NCBI GenBank assembly: GCA_046349875.1
Contig: JAXMBN010000013.1
Span: forward strand, 82,451-146,450
From: JAXMBN01 sp046349875
Lineage (GTDB): Bacteria > Planctomycetota > Planctomycetia > Pirellulales > Pirellulaceae
Direction: 5' to 3'
Length of the DNA stretch: 64,000 nucleotides
The notes under the pieces are model-generated. The model searched no databases. It was not told where the DNA came from and worked only from the letters and a program-made list of their open reading frames with translations. Positions within the stretch are counted from its first letter, which is position 1, and each line of letters opens with the position of its first letter. Both the position numbers and the translations under genes were made by a program. Of this stretch, positions 8,696 through 18,186 are shown piece by piece.

Positions 8696-9847
8696 TTATG
8701 CCGAAGCTTGGAGGCGTTGCAGAGTTTTTCTTTGATCCGGGAACTTTCGGAACCAGCCGCTAACGATCGCTAGAGTTTCCTCACGCCGCTGGTATTGAAC
8801 GCCTACATGATTGTCTTGACTCAACCATTGCGACACTTCTCGTTCGGCCCGCTTTCGATCGCGAGCCGATTTAGGTGCACGGATCGCATGTTCCACCACA
8901 CCGCGTCGAATCAAATACCAATGCGATCGACCATCGTCACTTTCGATGGGATAGACACATGTCAGCTCATGGCGAGCTCGTTCATGTTCTTCAAGGCGAC
9001 GCGTTAGCCACGTCAAGACCCGAAGATCCTCGCGCCACCGCATGGCTTGCTCGAAATGCAATCGCAGCGAAGCCAATGTCATGACGTGTTCGAGTCGCTC
9101 CAATACTCCCGCCGTTTTTCCACGCAAGAAATCACGAGCTTGGTCAACATGCTTTTCGTATGATGAACGACCACAACCTTGAATGCATGGACCTAAACAG
9201 TTGCCAATCTCATGGCGCAGGCATCCAGGTCGCACTTCGAGATCGAACAGTGGTAACTGATCCGAAAAAACGAACTTGGTTTGACTAGAACAGTCTCGCA
9301 ATCGAAAGAATCGATTGAGCACATCGGCCGCTCGTCGCACTCGGCCCGATCCAAACAAAGGACCATCCCATGCACGACATTTGGGATCGGGTTGATTCGC
9401 AACATAGAACATCTCTGCCGGAGATTTGCCAAGGCAGAGGAACACAGGCTTCTGTCGATTCGGAATTCCCTGCACGTTGAACCGCGGCTGAAATTTGCGA
9501 ATCAAGAATTGTTCTCGCAAGAGCGCTGCAAATTCGCTCGGCTGCGTCTCGTACACAATCGCCACCGCAGCTTGAACGATCCGCCCCGACTTTTCATCTT
9601 CATTGGTCGGCATGAAATAGCTGAGCAAGCGGCCGCGCAAAGCCTTCGACTTGCCAACGTAGATCAAGCGTCCGATGGCATCGATCATTCCGTAAACGCC
9701 AGGAAGCCGCGGCACCTGTTTGCGAACCGCGTTTCGAAGGAGCTCGGTCGAATCACCTTCAACGCGCTGAATCGGCGCCGGATCCCAAGCCATCAATGGG
9801 TCATACCCAAACTCGACAAAACATTCCTGTTGAAGAAGTGCATCCAT
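8696..9847 (-). CDS. UvrC-like GIY-YIG nuclease lacking the RNase H half
   Basis: A 383-residue protein with the GIY-YIG catalytic module of UvrC: GVYGM (50-54), LIYVGKS (61-67), the catalytic Arg of LRGRLLSYF (Arg73) and the REQFLIRKFQPRFN segment. A cysteine cluster CLRHEIGNCLGPCIQGCG (207-224) matches the region of UvrC and Cho that has four Cys and can hold an Fe-S cluster. A helical region with a degenerate UVR-like segment follows. It ends where UvrC would continue into the C-terminal endonuclease V/RNase H-like and HhH domains, so it is a Cho-like architecture making, at most, one incision. It could be a damage-repair nuclease for bulky lesions. No uvrA or uvrB lies nearby. Confidence 0.82.
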   Translation of the reverse strand: MDALLQQECFVEFGYDPLMAWDPAPIQRVEGDSTELLRNAVRKQVPRLPGVYGMIDAIGRLIYVGKSKALRGRLLSYFMPTNEDEKSGRIVQAAVAIVYETQPSEFAALLREQFLIRKFQPRFNVQGIPNRQKPVFLCLGKSPAEMFYVANQPDPKCRAWDGPLFGSGRVRRAADVLNRFFRLRDCSSQTKFVFSDQLPLFDLEVRPGCLRHEIGNCLGPCIQGCGRSSYEKHVDQARDFLRGKTAGVLERLEHVMTLASLRLHFEQAMRWREDLRVLTWLTRRLEEHERARHELTCVYPIESDDGRSHWYLIRRGVVEHAIRAPKSARDRKRAEREVSQWLSQDNHVGVQYQRREETLAIVSGWFRKFPDQRKTLQRLQASA

Positions 9848-10024
9848 GCTTCAACACCGTACGTGGCGAGCCTTAAGAATAAACCAGTAGTATCGCCATC
9901 GAATGAAGAAATTTCCATGGCACGAATGAGAGATCGAGCCTCAACCCCACCGAGCAAGGCCCTCGATCCTTGGCAGGCATTATCGCTGCCAAAGGATGAG
10001 CCCTCAAGTGTGTTCCTCGCTCCG

Positions 10025-11035
10025 TTAGCTCTTTCTTTCAACTCCTTCCGAAGTCGATTGCCCCCAATATCCATGATCGCGGAGCCATTGCACCGAGTCA
10101 CGGAGGGTTTCCTCGATCGGTCGTATCGTATATCCCAGTTCTTTCTGAGCTCGCTCACTGGAATACCAATGAAATTGGGCCGAAGTACGAATGCTAGCCG
10201 AATTAAAATCGGATTCACGCTTCCGCAACCAAGTCCTTCCATCGCCGAACCATCCACCAAGAATTCTCCAAGGAAGTCGAGGCGTGAACCAAGGACTGGG
10301 CCGCCCCACCTCTTTGGCAATACGACACCAAAGCTCGAAATACCGAAGGTTTTTTCCAGCAAGAATGTAGTGCCGACCTCGCTCTCCCTTCGTCATCGCC
10401 AAGAGAACCCCTTGGGCAACATCGCGAGCATCGCAGAGACTGCAACCACCGATCGGCGTGAACATCATCCAAGCGGTATTGGCGATGGCGGTGATCATGC
10501 GCCCCGAACTGGGCTTCCAATCCCATGGTCCCAACATAAAGCCAGGATGCACGATGACCGCATCGAGCCCTTCCTTCACCAAGACATCAACCACGCTTTC
10601 CGCTTCGCGTTTGCTCAGAACATAGCTGCTTGGAAGCTGGCCGTCACCTTGTGTTTCTTCATCGACGATGCGGCTCTTGCTACCGATCGCGAGCGTATTG
10701 ACCGTGGAAACATAGACGAGCCGGATTCCTTTTGCGAGCGCCGCGGTTGCAACGTGCTTGGTCCCTTCGACATTTACTTTGCGCGATTCGTCGAGATACT
10801 TCCAGCCAATATGGATGAACGCTGCGCAGTGGATCACTGCATCGACATCCTTCATTGCCATAGCCAGAGTTTGAGGATCGTCGAGCTCACCGCAAGCGAA
10901 CTCAACCTTGAGGCCTTCAAAGGGTTGTGCAATCGACTGGCGCACATAGACGCGAACATCGTGCCCTGCGGCTAAGGCCGCGCGAACAATATTATTTCCG
11001 AGTAGCCCTGTTGCTCCCGTTACCAAGACGCGCAT
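10025..11035 (-). CDS. NAD-dependent epimerase/dihydroflavonol-reductase-like protein
   Basis: A 336-residue extended SDR. The start ATG at 11035 is supported by GGAG ten bases upstream and by the N-terminal Rossmann motif MRVLVTGATGLLGNN. The longer frame to 11182 lacks family character. Other landmarks are HCAAFIHIG, the NVEGT helix, VYVSTVNTLAIG and the catalytic SYVLSKREAE (Tyr and Lys four residues apart). VHPGFMLGP and LCDARDVAQG follow. This pattern fits the DFR/hopanoid-associated HpnA type of sugar-epimerase-like reductases. The substrate is unknown. It is divergent from an MMPL/RND transporter (177-base gap). Hopanoid clusters contain HpnA and HpnN (an RND protein), but no squalene-hopene genes are visible, so that link is only a suggestion. 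Confidence 0.85.
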   Translation of the reverse strand: MRVLVTGATGLLGNNIVRAALAAGHDVRVYVRQSIAQPFEGLKVEFACGELDDPQTLAMAMKDVDAVIHCAAFIHIGWKYLDESRKVNVEGTKHVATAALAKGIRLVYVSTVNTLAIGSKSRIVDEETQGDGQLPSSYVLSKREAESVVDVLVKEGLDAVIVHPGFMLGPWDWKPSSGRMITAIANTAWMMFTPIGGCSLCDARDVAQGVLLAMTKGERGRHYILAGKNLRYFELWCRIAKEVGRPSPWFTPRLPWRILGGWFGDGRTWLRKRESDFNSASIRTSAQFHWYSSERAQKELGYTIRPIEETLRDSVQWLRDHGYWGQSTSEGVERKS

Positions 11036-11230
11036 TACCGATCTCCGATCGAGCACTGATTTGCGAGCCTCTCCTGTGATGCTCGTCCACCAAGTTCGGT
11101 CTATTCTACGACAGGTTCCGTCTTTGGGGAGAACAGCACCCCATCCTCCACTACCCTGGATGGACGCCTCCGGTTTTACCATTACGATTGAGACTTCCTA
11201 AGTATCGCCCCTTTGCCCAACGAAATTGGT

Positions 11231-13597
11231 ATGCGATTTTTGCATCTCCCCTCCTGGAACTCGATCGCAGACGGTTGCATTGCTTGGCGATGGCTTCTCC
11301 TTGTATTGGCGGCTTTGGCATTCTTGTGGGCAATTCCGACACGTCAAAACCTTCGCATGGAACGCCGTATGGAGACCATGCTCATCGAAGGTGATCCCGC
11401 GCGGACCGATTTCGAATTCTTAGCCAAACGCTTCGGTGGCAATGAAATCGTCCTGTGTATCTTCGACATCCCCGATCTCTGGGAGGAATCGGGAAAAGGC
11501 ATCCAGACGGTCCAACAATTGGGTGATGCATTTCGCGAGATTCGCGGTGTTGCCGATGTCATGGACCTAGGACGATTAGATCAGCTACTACGATCGACCC
11601 AGCCTCAACCTTGGCTGAGCGCCGCTCCTTGGTTGGGATCCAAACCACCAACGACTCCCCTGCTCTCCCCGAACCAGCCTTTCGCGAAAGCGATGCTAGA
11701 ACTTTTCGAGGGGTACACGCACATGCGCGGTCAGACGACGACTGCGATTGTTTGCGTTTTGGATTCGTCCGATTCCTCCCTCGCATCGCGTCGCGCGACG
11801 ATCGATGGCATCGCAAACGTGATTCACCATTCGCCAGTCGTGCAACAAGAATCATTGCATGGTGATGCGATTGGTGAACCGATTCTCATCCATGATGGGT
11901 TTCGTTTGGTGGAAGAAGATGGCCGAACCTTGGGGATCGCCGCGGCAATGGTGCTCACCATTATCCTCTTGCTAGGCTTTCGCTCTTGGCGCTGGACACT
12001 CATCGCCATCTTCGTCGTGCAATGGTCGCAGTGGGTGACGGAAGCAATCATTGCGTCGACCGATATGCAATTGACCATGGTCTCGTCGATGTTGGCATCA
12101 CTGGTCACGATTATCGGCGTTGCGACGACGATCCACTGGATGATGGCCTATGAGTACGAGCATCGAACAACGGACTCGGTCGTGGAATCGATGCGACTCT
12201 CACTTCGATCGGTCATTCGCCCCATCGTGTTTGCATGTCTCACCGACGCCTTGGGCTTTGCGTCTCTCTTGCTGGCTCAGGTGGGCCCCGTCCGCGACTA
12301 TGGATTGATGATGAGTTTAGCGTCGATGGTGGTCTTGGCATCCATTCTCTTGATCATTCCTGGGCTTGCGACGTTGGGCCATTCGGGGACGCACCTTCGA
12401 CTTTTGCCTGGAGACGAGTGGGTTCGTCAAGCATTGGTTCGTTCGCTACACCCTTTTCTAAGATACGGCAAAACGATTACAGCATTGATGGTGGTCGTGG
12501 TGTCTGCTGCCATCTATGGATCGCTGAACATGGAAGTTGAAACCGACTTTATCCGCAACTTTCGGTCGGATTGGCCGATGGTGCGTGCCTACGATCGCAT
12601 TGAACGTCAACTCGGCGGAGCCGGTGTTTGGGACATCATGCTGCCGGCCCCACGCCAACTAACCGAAGATTATCTTCAGGGTGTTCAGCAATTTGAGACC
12701 AAGTTGCGAGCGATTTCTATTGGCGAAAACTATCGATTGACCAAGGTCCTTAGTTTGGCAGATGCAGAATTGGCTTCGCGATCGGCGCCGGGCGCGAGTC
12801 TTTTAACGAGTTCAGCCCGATTGACGTTGATGGAAACCATGATGCCTGGCTTTTTCCATGCGATGGTTGCACGTCCCGATGCGAGTGAAACCCATGGTTG
12901 GTTTCGCATCATGCTTCGTTCGCCCGAACGAGCCTCTGCCGACGAGAAACTCGCTTTGATCGATGCCGTCCATCAAGAGACTCAACGATGGCTCGATGCG
13001 CAGTCCCATTGGCTCCGCTCCTCACCCAGTGATGCAGCGACGCGACCGAGAATCTCTGGTCACTTTGTCTTGCTGACCAAGCTCATCGATAGCCTGATTG
13101 CCGATCAATGGCGATGCTTCTTCGTCGCTACCTGCGGCATCGGCGTTGCATTGTTGATCGCGATTGGAAGAATCGATTGGGTGTTGATTGCATTGGTTCC
13201 CAATGCGATTCCCGCATTGATCGTGCTAGGGACGATGGGATGGCTAGGGTGGAAACTCAATTTGGGGGCTGCCTTGATCGCAGCCGTCTCGATCGGGATC
13301 TCGGTCGATTCTTCGTTGCATTATCTTTTGAGACTTCGTACCGAACTGAGGGCTCAAAAATCGCTCGAAGATGCACTGCATGCATGCCAGCGCGATGTTG
13401 GCATGGCTATGCTCCTTTCAACCATTGCCTTGATGATGGGATTCCTCTGGCTCACGACCAGTGAATTCCTACCCACGGTGGTCTTTGGTGCCTCGGCTGC
13501 GCTCACCATGCTCGGTGGATTGCTCGGCAATCTTTGGCTCATGCCCATGTGGATCTATATGCTGGAATCGCGTCGCAAGTTGATTCGAGCGAATTAG
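11231..13597 (+). CDS. MMPL/RND superfamily transporter
   Basis: A 788-residue inner-membrane protein from ATG 11231; a TTG at 11213 is an alternative. It has the duplicated RND plan: TM1 near residue 20-40, a periplasmic loop of about 180 residues, TM2-6 (225-385), TM7 (around 420-440), a second loop and TM8-12 at the C-terminus. Repeated TTIH and SVDSSLHY motifs sit in the fourth TM of each half (VATTIHWMMAYEYE and GISVDSSLHYLLRL), as in the proton relay helices of MMPL proteins. It would export lipids or hydrophobic compounds using the proton gradient. Its stop codon overlaps that of the convergent phosphatase in the four bases TTAG. Confidence 0.88.
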   Translation: MRFLHLPSWNSIADGCIAWRWLLLVLAALAFLWAIPTRQNLRMERRMETMLIEGDPARTDFEFLAKRFGGNEIVLCIFDIPDLWEESGKGIQTVQQLGDAFREIRGVADVMDLGRLDQLLRSTQPQPWLSAAPWLGSKPPTTPLLSPNQPFAKAMLELFEGYTHMRGQTTTAIVCVLDSSDSSLASRRATIDGIANVIHHSPVVQQESLHGDAIGEPILIHDGFRLVEEDGRTLGIAAAMVLTIILLLGFRSWRWTLIAIFVVQWSQWVTEAIIASTDMQLTMVSSMLASLVTIIGVATTIHWMMAYEYEHRTTDSVVESMRLSLRSVIRPIVFACLTDALGFASLLLAQVGPVRDYGLMMSLASMVVLASILLIIPGLATLGHSGTHLRLLPGDEWVRQALVRSLHPFLRYGKTITALMVVVVSAAIYGSLNMEVETDFIRNFRSDWPMVRAYDRIERQLGGAGVWDIMLPAPRQLTEDYLQGVQQFETKLRAISIGENYRLTKVLSLADAELASRSAPGASLLTSSARLTLMETMMPGFFHAMVARPDASETHGWFRIMLRSPERASADEKLALIDAVHQETQRWLDAQSHWLRSSPSDAATRPRISGHFVLLTKLIDSLIADQWRCFFVATCGIGVALLIAIGRIDWVLIALVPNAIPALIVLGTMGWLGWKLNLGAALIAAVSIGISVDSSLHYLLRLRTELRAQKSLEDALHACQRDVGMAMLLSTIALMMGFLWLTTSEFLPTVVFGASAALTMLGGLLGNLWLMPMWIYMLESRRKLIRAN

Positions 13598-15513
13598 CGA
13601 AGCGAATCAGCCGTTTGGATCAACTGAGGCAGATCGTCTTGCTTGGAAGAACGTTGCCCTTCCCAGCGTTTGCGATCAGGTTTTTCCATTCCAATGGCGA
13701 TGGTATAAGTGCCCTCAGAAAAGACTGGGGGGCGAAAGCGATTCCCACGCACGCGTTGCGTATAAACAATTTCCTTGGTCGATTCGTTTTGAACCTGGAG
13801 CACAAACGAATCGGTGCCAGTGACCTCTACGGTAGGAAGCCATGCCACTGGAGTGCGTCCATCATTGCCATTGGCAGCGATGGTAATGGGCCAACCAGGA
13901 TATTGCTGGCTGTCGCCTTTCTTGGCATCCGAAAAACGAGGCCAACACTCGAGCGTGATCTCGTTCTTGGCCTTATGAAACTTCGCGATTCCATATCCAT
14001 CACCACGTTTGCGTTCGTCTTTGATGTCTTCGGGATTGGCATAAGCCAACATCGAAATCTTGTTACCAAGTCCATCGAGAAAATCGCCCGTCCATGGCAG
14101 TGGACTTCCCAAACGTGGATTCGGACCAGGCTTTTCATCCAAAGGATGCCACCAGCGACCATAGATCGTGTTGACGAGCGCAGGGCTCGTGAACGCATAA
14201 GGGCCATCTCGCCATTGGTCGATTCCATGTTGAACCACCACAGCCAAATGCTGATCCCCGCAGAGATGAATCGCGTGGGCCGATCGAATCCAACGCAAAG
14301 CTTCGTTGCGGCCCGACTGAGGCCAACCATTGCAATCCAAGTCGGCAAGCAATCGTCCATCGCGAGTACCATGCATATGCACTGCACCGCAAAACGCCGT
14401 CTGCGATAGAACGGCTTTCATCGTGGCTCCTGTCCAATCTTGCGACCAATCTTTGAGGAAACGGAGTTGCCGACTACCCAACAACTCAAGTCCTGGCAGG
14501 TCGATGGATTTGGGATCGTAGCTTGGGTCATTGATATGATCGGGACGCGGCCCCATCTTGGGAATCTTTCCTTCGGGCCCACTTTTGAACTTGCGATCTT
14601 CCAAAATGGCAAAGTCGATTCCACCCAATCGATAGCGTGTGAAGTACACGCCAATTCCACGATCGACAGGCGCTGGATCAACGGGATCGGGTAGATGCCA
14701 CGTTTGTTGACGCTGGACCATGTTGACATATTCGACCGGATAGAAATAACCTCCATCGGCATTGTTCTTGGTTATCGAACGCTTCCCATTCTCTCCCCAA
14801 AGATTCGGATGCCCGACATCGTGATCATCGGGGATCGTAATTGCAGGGCGATCCTTCAATACATCGCGAAACTGAAGCCCAAACTCGATCCAACCCGCGG
14901 TGTGTTCTGTATGGCGGTAGGTTTGATCGCCACTAAAGAACAACAGATCGGGATCTTGATACATCAAGTTTTCAAGAATCTCGGGTCGCAATCCTGTGGT
15001 TCGACTGGAGTTGCACGACATGTTGGCAACCACAATCGTCTCTTTGTGGATTGGATCTTGCCGTATCGTACCTTCCAACATGGCATGCTCACCATGGCGA
15101 ATGCGATACCGCTTTCGGACGTTCCCATCCCAGCTTTCGATTCGAAAGTGAGCACTCCAACCGGGATAGACGACATCGGTTTTTCCAATCGTCTTCCAAG
15201 CGTCGCCATCCTCGACTTCAAGTCGCACGCTTCGCGTTTCATCCGGCATCAATGGATAAAGTTGAGCCGTAAGCTTCAATACGGAACGATCGACGGTATA
15301 GATTGCAAATGCAATCACGCGATCGCGTTCGACTTGCATCGTGGGTGGTGGGTTTGGTCCCTGGGGAGGTTTCTTCTTCCACCACTCTCCAACGGCCAAC
15401 GAATCTAAGTTGGGAAACTCATCGCCGAACGGTTTGGCTTCTTGCGCCAGCGCACCCTTCACGCTCCATAGCATCAACAAGACAACCAAAAATCGAACAC
15501 CATTTAGACTCAT
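13594..15513 (-). CDS. PhoD-like secreted phosphatase/phosphodiesterase
   Basis: A 639-residue protein starting at ATG 15513 (GAGG nine bases upstream), with a signal peptide ending in VKGALAQ. The metallophosphatase core contains NMSCNSSRT, the ligand motif FFSGDQTYRH, PDDHDVGHPN, and HLCGDQHLAV near residue 430. These correspond to the Ca/Fe-binding Asp, Asn/His and His ligands of PhoD-type enzymes. The C-terminal 130 residues form an additional beta-rich module (PTVEVTGTDSFVLQVQNES). A role in releasing phosphate or cleaving phosphodiesters outside the cytoplasm is expected. Planctomycetes commonly encode several such paralogues. Short tandem repeats lie upstream of the gene. Confidence 0.85.
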   Translation of the reverse strand: MSLNGVRFLVVLLMLWSVKGALAQEAKPFGDEFPNLDSLAVGEWWKKKPPQGPNPPPTMQVERDRVIAFAIYTVDRSVLKLTAQLYPLMPDETRSVRLEVEDGDAWKTIGKTDVVYPGWSAHFRIESWDGNVRKRYRIRHGEHAMLEGTIRQDPIHKETIVVANMSCNSSRTTGLRPEILENLMYQDPDLLFFSGDQTYRHTEHTAGWIEFGLQFRDVLKDRPAITIPDDHDVGHPNLWGENGKRSITKNNADGGYFYPVEYVNMVQRQQTWHLPDPVDPAPVDRGIGVYFTRYRLGGIDFAILEDRKFKSGPEGKIPKMGPRPDHINDPSYDPKSIDLPGLELLGSRQLRFLKDWSQDWTGATMKAVLSQTAFCGAVHMHGTRDGRLLADLDCNGWPQSGRNEALRWIRSAHAIHLCGDQHLAVVVQHGIDQWRDGPYAFTSPALVNTIYGRWWHPLDEKPGPNPRLGSPLPWTGDFLDGLGNKISMLAYANPEDIKDERKRGDGYGIAKFHKAKNEITLECWPRFSDAKKGDSQQYPGWPITIAANGNDGRTPVAWLPTVEVTGTDSFVLQVQNESTKEIVYTQRVRGNRFRPPVFSEGTYTIAIGMEKPDRKRWEGQRSSKQDDLPQLIQTADSLR

Positions 15514-15594
15514 ATCGACCGCCCTCGGATGCCAGCTCATCTGGTGCAACGAAACTCAAACCATGTGTTGAGTATACCAACAGAAAGACCTCGA

Positions 15595-15642
15595 GTTGCC
15601 AGGTAGAGTTGCCAGGTAGAGGTGCAGGGCGAATTGCCAGGT
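15595..15642. repeat. Short tandem repeat upstream of phoD-like gene
   Basis: GTTGCCAGGTAGA occurs twice head-to-tail (15595-15607 and 15608-15620). A third partial copy, ATTGCCAGGT, is at 15633-15642. It lies between the phosphatase start and the end of the PH-domain gene, both on the minus strand. It may be a small expansion or a regulator-binding array. Confidence 0.8.
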
Positions 15643-15683
15643 CCAAGGCAATCCATTGCCATCGGTCGATTAGGTGCGGTCGC

Positions 15684-16421
15684 TTAACGAGCCAATTGCG
15701 CGGTAATGTCGCGAATCTGTCGCAGCAGATCTTGATGCAATTCGGTCCTTTCCGAGGCCGACGATTGCCTTATGTTCGTGGGCGGTTCATCGCCGATTCC
15801 GGTCGTCGACGAGCGTTTCAAGTGTGCGAGAATTAGATCGCGAACCTCTTTGGCATTGGAAAGTCCCTCGAGCACTCCCATATGGGAATTGCCTAACCCT
15901 TCCCCTTTGCCGACCGCTCCGCCTCCTGCTGTTTCAACGACGAGATTGGCGAACCCAAAGTATCGTTGCAATGGTCCCTGAGAAAAACGAATGTTCTGAA
16001 TATTCTCGAACGTAATCGTCGTTTCATGGATCTTCCAGATGCCGCGTCGAATGCGCATCGATCGATCGGTCAAGACATACCAGGTCGTATCGTATCGCAA
16101 ATGCAATGCGATATAGGCCACGATGTCAGGAAGGACGATGACGGCTAATGCAAGAGGTGTAATCAAGATTCCGGCAAGCGGAGAAACGAAAAACAGAAGG
16201 ATCCACCCTGCAGTCAACGCAACATCGATGACTACGAGACCGATCCAAAAGAAGAATCGCAAATAATTGAGATAGCCTTCGGAAGGTCGGAACGAAGCGA
16301 CATACTCTCCCGATTGTGTCGGCAACGTTGGAGGATCTTTAGGCACGAGAAGCCACTTGGTTAAGCCAAACCAAACGCCTTCGTAACACCACTGCGAAGC
16401 TCGCAAAACCATATCGCTCAT
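15684..16421 (-). CDS. Bacterial PH-domain membrane protein (YdbT/YdbS type), second of pair
   Basis: A 245-residue protein with two or three adjacent hydrophobic segments (about 52-78 and 82-108). A bPH2-type domain follows: YDTTWYVLTDRSMRIRRG, the typical WYxLTxxxxRxRxG strand, then TITFENIQNIRFSQGPLQR and the strand GFANLVVETAGG. The tail (residues 200-245) is helical and polar. It begins inside the last codon of the upstream PH-domain gene (ATGA overlap), so the two are translationally coupled. Family members are membrane proteins of unknown molecular function, sometimes linked to envelope stress or export resistance. A heteromeric complex of the pair is likely (inference). Confidence 0.8.
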   Translation of the reverse strand: MSDMVLRASQWCYEGVWFGLTKWLLVPKDPPTLPTQSGEYVASFRPSEGYLNYLRFFFWIGLVVIDVALTAGWILLFFVSPLAGILITPLALAVIVLPDIVAYIALHLRYDTTWYVLTDRSMRIRRGIWKIHETTITFENIQNIRFSQGPLQRYFGFANLVVETAGGGAVGKGEGLGNSHMGVLEGLSNAKEVRDLILAHLKRSSTTGIGDEPPTNIRQSSASERTELHQDLLRQIRDITAQLAR

Positions 16422-16957
16422 GATGCCCCTCGCTGCTGCAATAGCTTTTGGAGATTATCGCGAATCTCCGTGAGGAGTTGAGCCGAATCCTCCTGAGAGG
16501 AACCAACCGTCGATGTCGCATGCACTGCGACCGAAGAGGAAGTGTTTGCGTCCGACAGGGCAGCCACTCCCCGTGCGCCTCGCATCCTTTCATAGAGAAA
16601 ATCTCGCAAGGGTTCGGCTTGGAGTATTCCCTCCAGTTTCATTTCGGGCATGGCGCTCCCGGCTGCCGTTTGAATACTAACGGTTGCTAACCCCAACCAT
16701 CGCTGCAAGAGATCGCGAGTCACATGAATGTCTTGAATACGGCGATAAGTCAGCACCGTTTCGCGCTGGAAAAAGATTCCCCATCGCATCGACACCCCTT
16801 CCTCATCGAAGGTGTAACGGAGTGTGATATAGCGAAACCACAACGCTGGTAACACAATGATCACGGCCGGCAAAGTCAGAATGGCAATGATCAGATAGTA
16901 GGTGAATAATTCGGGTGCAGGCCGCGTGATCGATTTAGGATCCAAAGGTGTTTGCAA
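16418..16957 (-). CDS. Bacterial PH-domain membrane protein, first of pair
   Basis: A 179-residue protein with a hydrophobic hairpin (residues 18-44) and one bPH2 domain: LRYTFDEEGVSMRWGIFFQR, VLTYRRIQDIHVTRDLLQRWLG and a final strand ATVSIQTAAG. The C-terminus is Ser/Thr-rich and then helical (TEIRDNLQKLLQQRG), closely resembling the C-terminal helix of its downstream partner (LRQIRDITAQLA), which hints at a shared coiled-coil interaction. Its last four bases overlap the partner's start. Neither gene has a recognised enzyme motif. Confidence 0.8.
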   Translation of the reverse strand: MQTPLDPKSITRPAPELFTYYLIIAILTLPAVIIVLPALWFRYITLRYTFDEEGVSMRWGIFFQRETVLTYRRIQDIHVTRDLLQRWLGLATVSIQTAAGSAMPEMKLEGILQAEPLRDFLYERMRGARGVAALSDANTSSSVAVHATSTVGSSQEDSAQLLTEIRDNLQKLLQQRGAS

Positions 16958-17034
16958 TGATGCAGTTGTTGAGGTTGACTCTGATTTCTACATACAAACC
17001 TTTCCGATCACTCGCTACCCGCATCCCATCGACG

Positions 17035-17358
17035 CTAGGGCGAGGAATCTCCGAGTTGCCGAAGCAATTCAAGCCCATAGATCCCGCTGCTATGGTCGTC
17101 TGAAAAACCAATGTTGTAAGCGTAGTTCCCGACTGGTCGCATCGAAACGATCTTGAGGGGTGATGCTTCCGCAGCACTCAAGATCATCATTTTCTTTTTA
17201 GGCTTTTCTTGCGACCTTTTTTCTTTGCATGTGGCACATGGGCACGCATCGCGCAGGCTCTGCAGGGATATCGCCGTTTGCTTTCCATCACTCCATTCGA
17301 TAATCAACTTGGAATCTTGGGAAAGCTGAAGTTGAACGGGTACGAGATCAAACGACAT
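17035..17358 (-). CDS. DUF971 / GBBH-like N-terminal domain protein
   Basis: A 107-residue protein with the DUF971 signature: a strand ending in LIIEWSDGKQTAISLQSLRD, then CPCATC (39-44), a basic charged insert KRSQEKPKKKMMI, and MRPVGNYAYNIGFSDDHSSG followed by IYGLELLRQL. In gamma-butyrobetaine hydroxylase the corresponding domain binds zinc through Cys and His. Stand-alone bacterial copies often occur near Fe-S assembly genes or Mrp-like ATPases, but none is adjacent here. It is likely cytoplasmic. The function is unknown beyond a possible metal-binding adaptor. Confidence 0.85.
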   Translation of the reverse strand: MSFDLVPVQLQLSQDSKLIIEWSDGKQTAISLQSLRDACPCATCKEKRSQEKPKKKMMILSAAEASPLKIVSMRPVGNYAYNIGFSDDHSSGIYGLELLRQLGDSSP

Positions 17359-17556
17359 AAATCTGACTTTGAAAGATGATCAGTAAAGGTGCCGCAAGCG
17401 AACAGGCCAACGCGGCTCCGAATAGGGGGATTCCGCGGGATTTTCCTTGAGTATCAATTCTAGCGAATCAAAATAGAAAGAGTTGACCCCTCCTTGGCCT
17501 TCCCCGATCCAACCTGGGAAGCATCTTTCTGGATCGCACCTTTACGCTGGTTTTCA

Positions 17557-18006
17557 ATGCTGAAGGGTTCTCGAATCGACTCGAATTCTCCGCCTCTCGT
17601 CGGCTGGCGAGAATGGCTTGGACTGCCCGATTTGGGCGTCGAGCGAGTGAAAGCGAAAATCGATACGGGAGCGAGAAGCAGTAGCTTGCACGCCTTCGAC
17701 GTTCAGGAATTTCGCCGAGGAAACCGGATTTGGATACAGTTTTCCGTGCATCCTCTTCAGCATTCGGCCGTTCCCACCATCACCACCGAAGCACCGTTGA
17801 TCGAGTACCGCAAGGTTCGAAGTTCCTCCGGCCACTGGATGGAACGTCCGGTCATTCAAACGACGATCGACCTCGGTGGGTTCCGATGGCCGATCGAATT
17901 GACCCTTTCCTCGCGCGATGAAATGGGATTTCGCATGCTGCTTGGACGATCTGCGGTCCGCAATCGTTTTCTGGTCCATAGCGGCCAATCGTATTTGCAT
18001 TCCTAA
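17557..18006 (+). CDS. RimB/retropepsin-like ATP-dependent zinc protease family protein
   Basis: A 149-residue protein from ATG 17557; a TTG at 17494 would add 21 residues without family character. The aspartic signature KAKIDTGARSSSLHA (Asp36) is followed by the second-half motif MLLGRSAVRNRFLV. Both match the family once named ATP-dependent zinc proteases (PF05618), now seen as single-domain retropepsin-like proteins related to RimB. In RimK-associated operons such proteins cleave poly-glutamate tails, but no rimK-like ATP-grasp gene is near. It should act as a dimer in the cytoplasm. Confidence 0.8.
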   Translation: MLKGSRIDSNSPPLVGWREWLGLPDLGVERVKAKIDTGARSSSLHAFDVQEFRRGNRIWIQFSVHPLQHSAVPTITTEAPLIEYRKVRSSSGHWMERPVIQTTIDLGGFRWPIELTLSSRDEMGFRMLLGRSAVRNRFLVHSGQSYLHS

Positions 18007-18186
18007 TGCAGTCGACGATGCTCAATCGAGAAACCGCGCAGGTCCTTGGTAGGCTGGGCAGACGCCGTTAAGATTCTCTTTTTGGCAAAGAAACGAGAGC
18101 CTGTTCCAATCGGTTGGGCTTGTTTTCTTACGATTCTTCGAAGCACCGTTCGTCCAAAACGGAACCAGATTGGGAGCGACTATCAC

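Noticed and set aside
9281..10975. A 564-codon open frame on the plus strand
   Set aside because: It lies antisense to the UvrC-like and epimerase genes, which have clear family motifs. Its translation is Arg/Ser/His-rich with no domain.
13534..14409. A 291-codon plus-strand frame
   Set aside because: Antisense to the PhoD-like gene. No motif.
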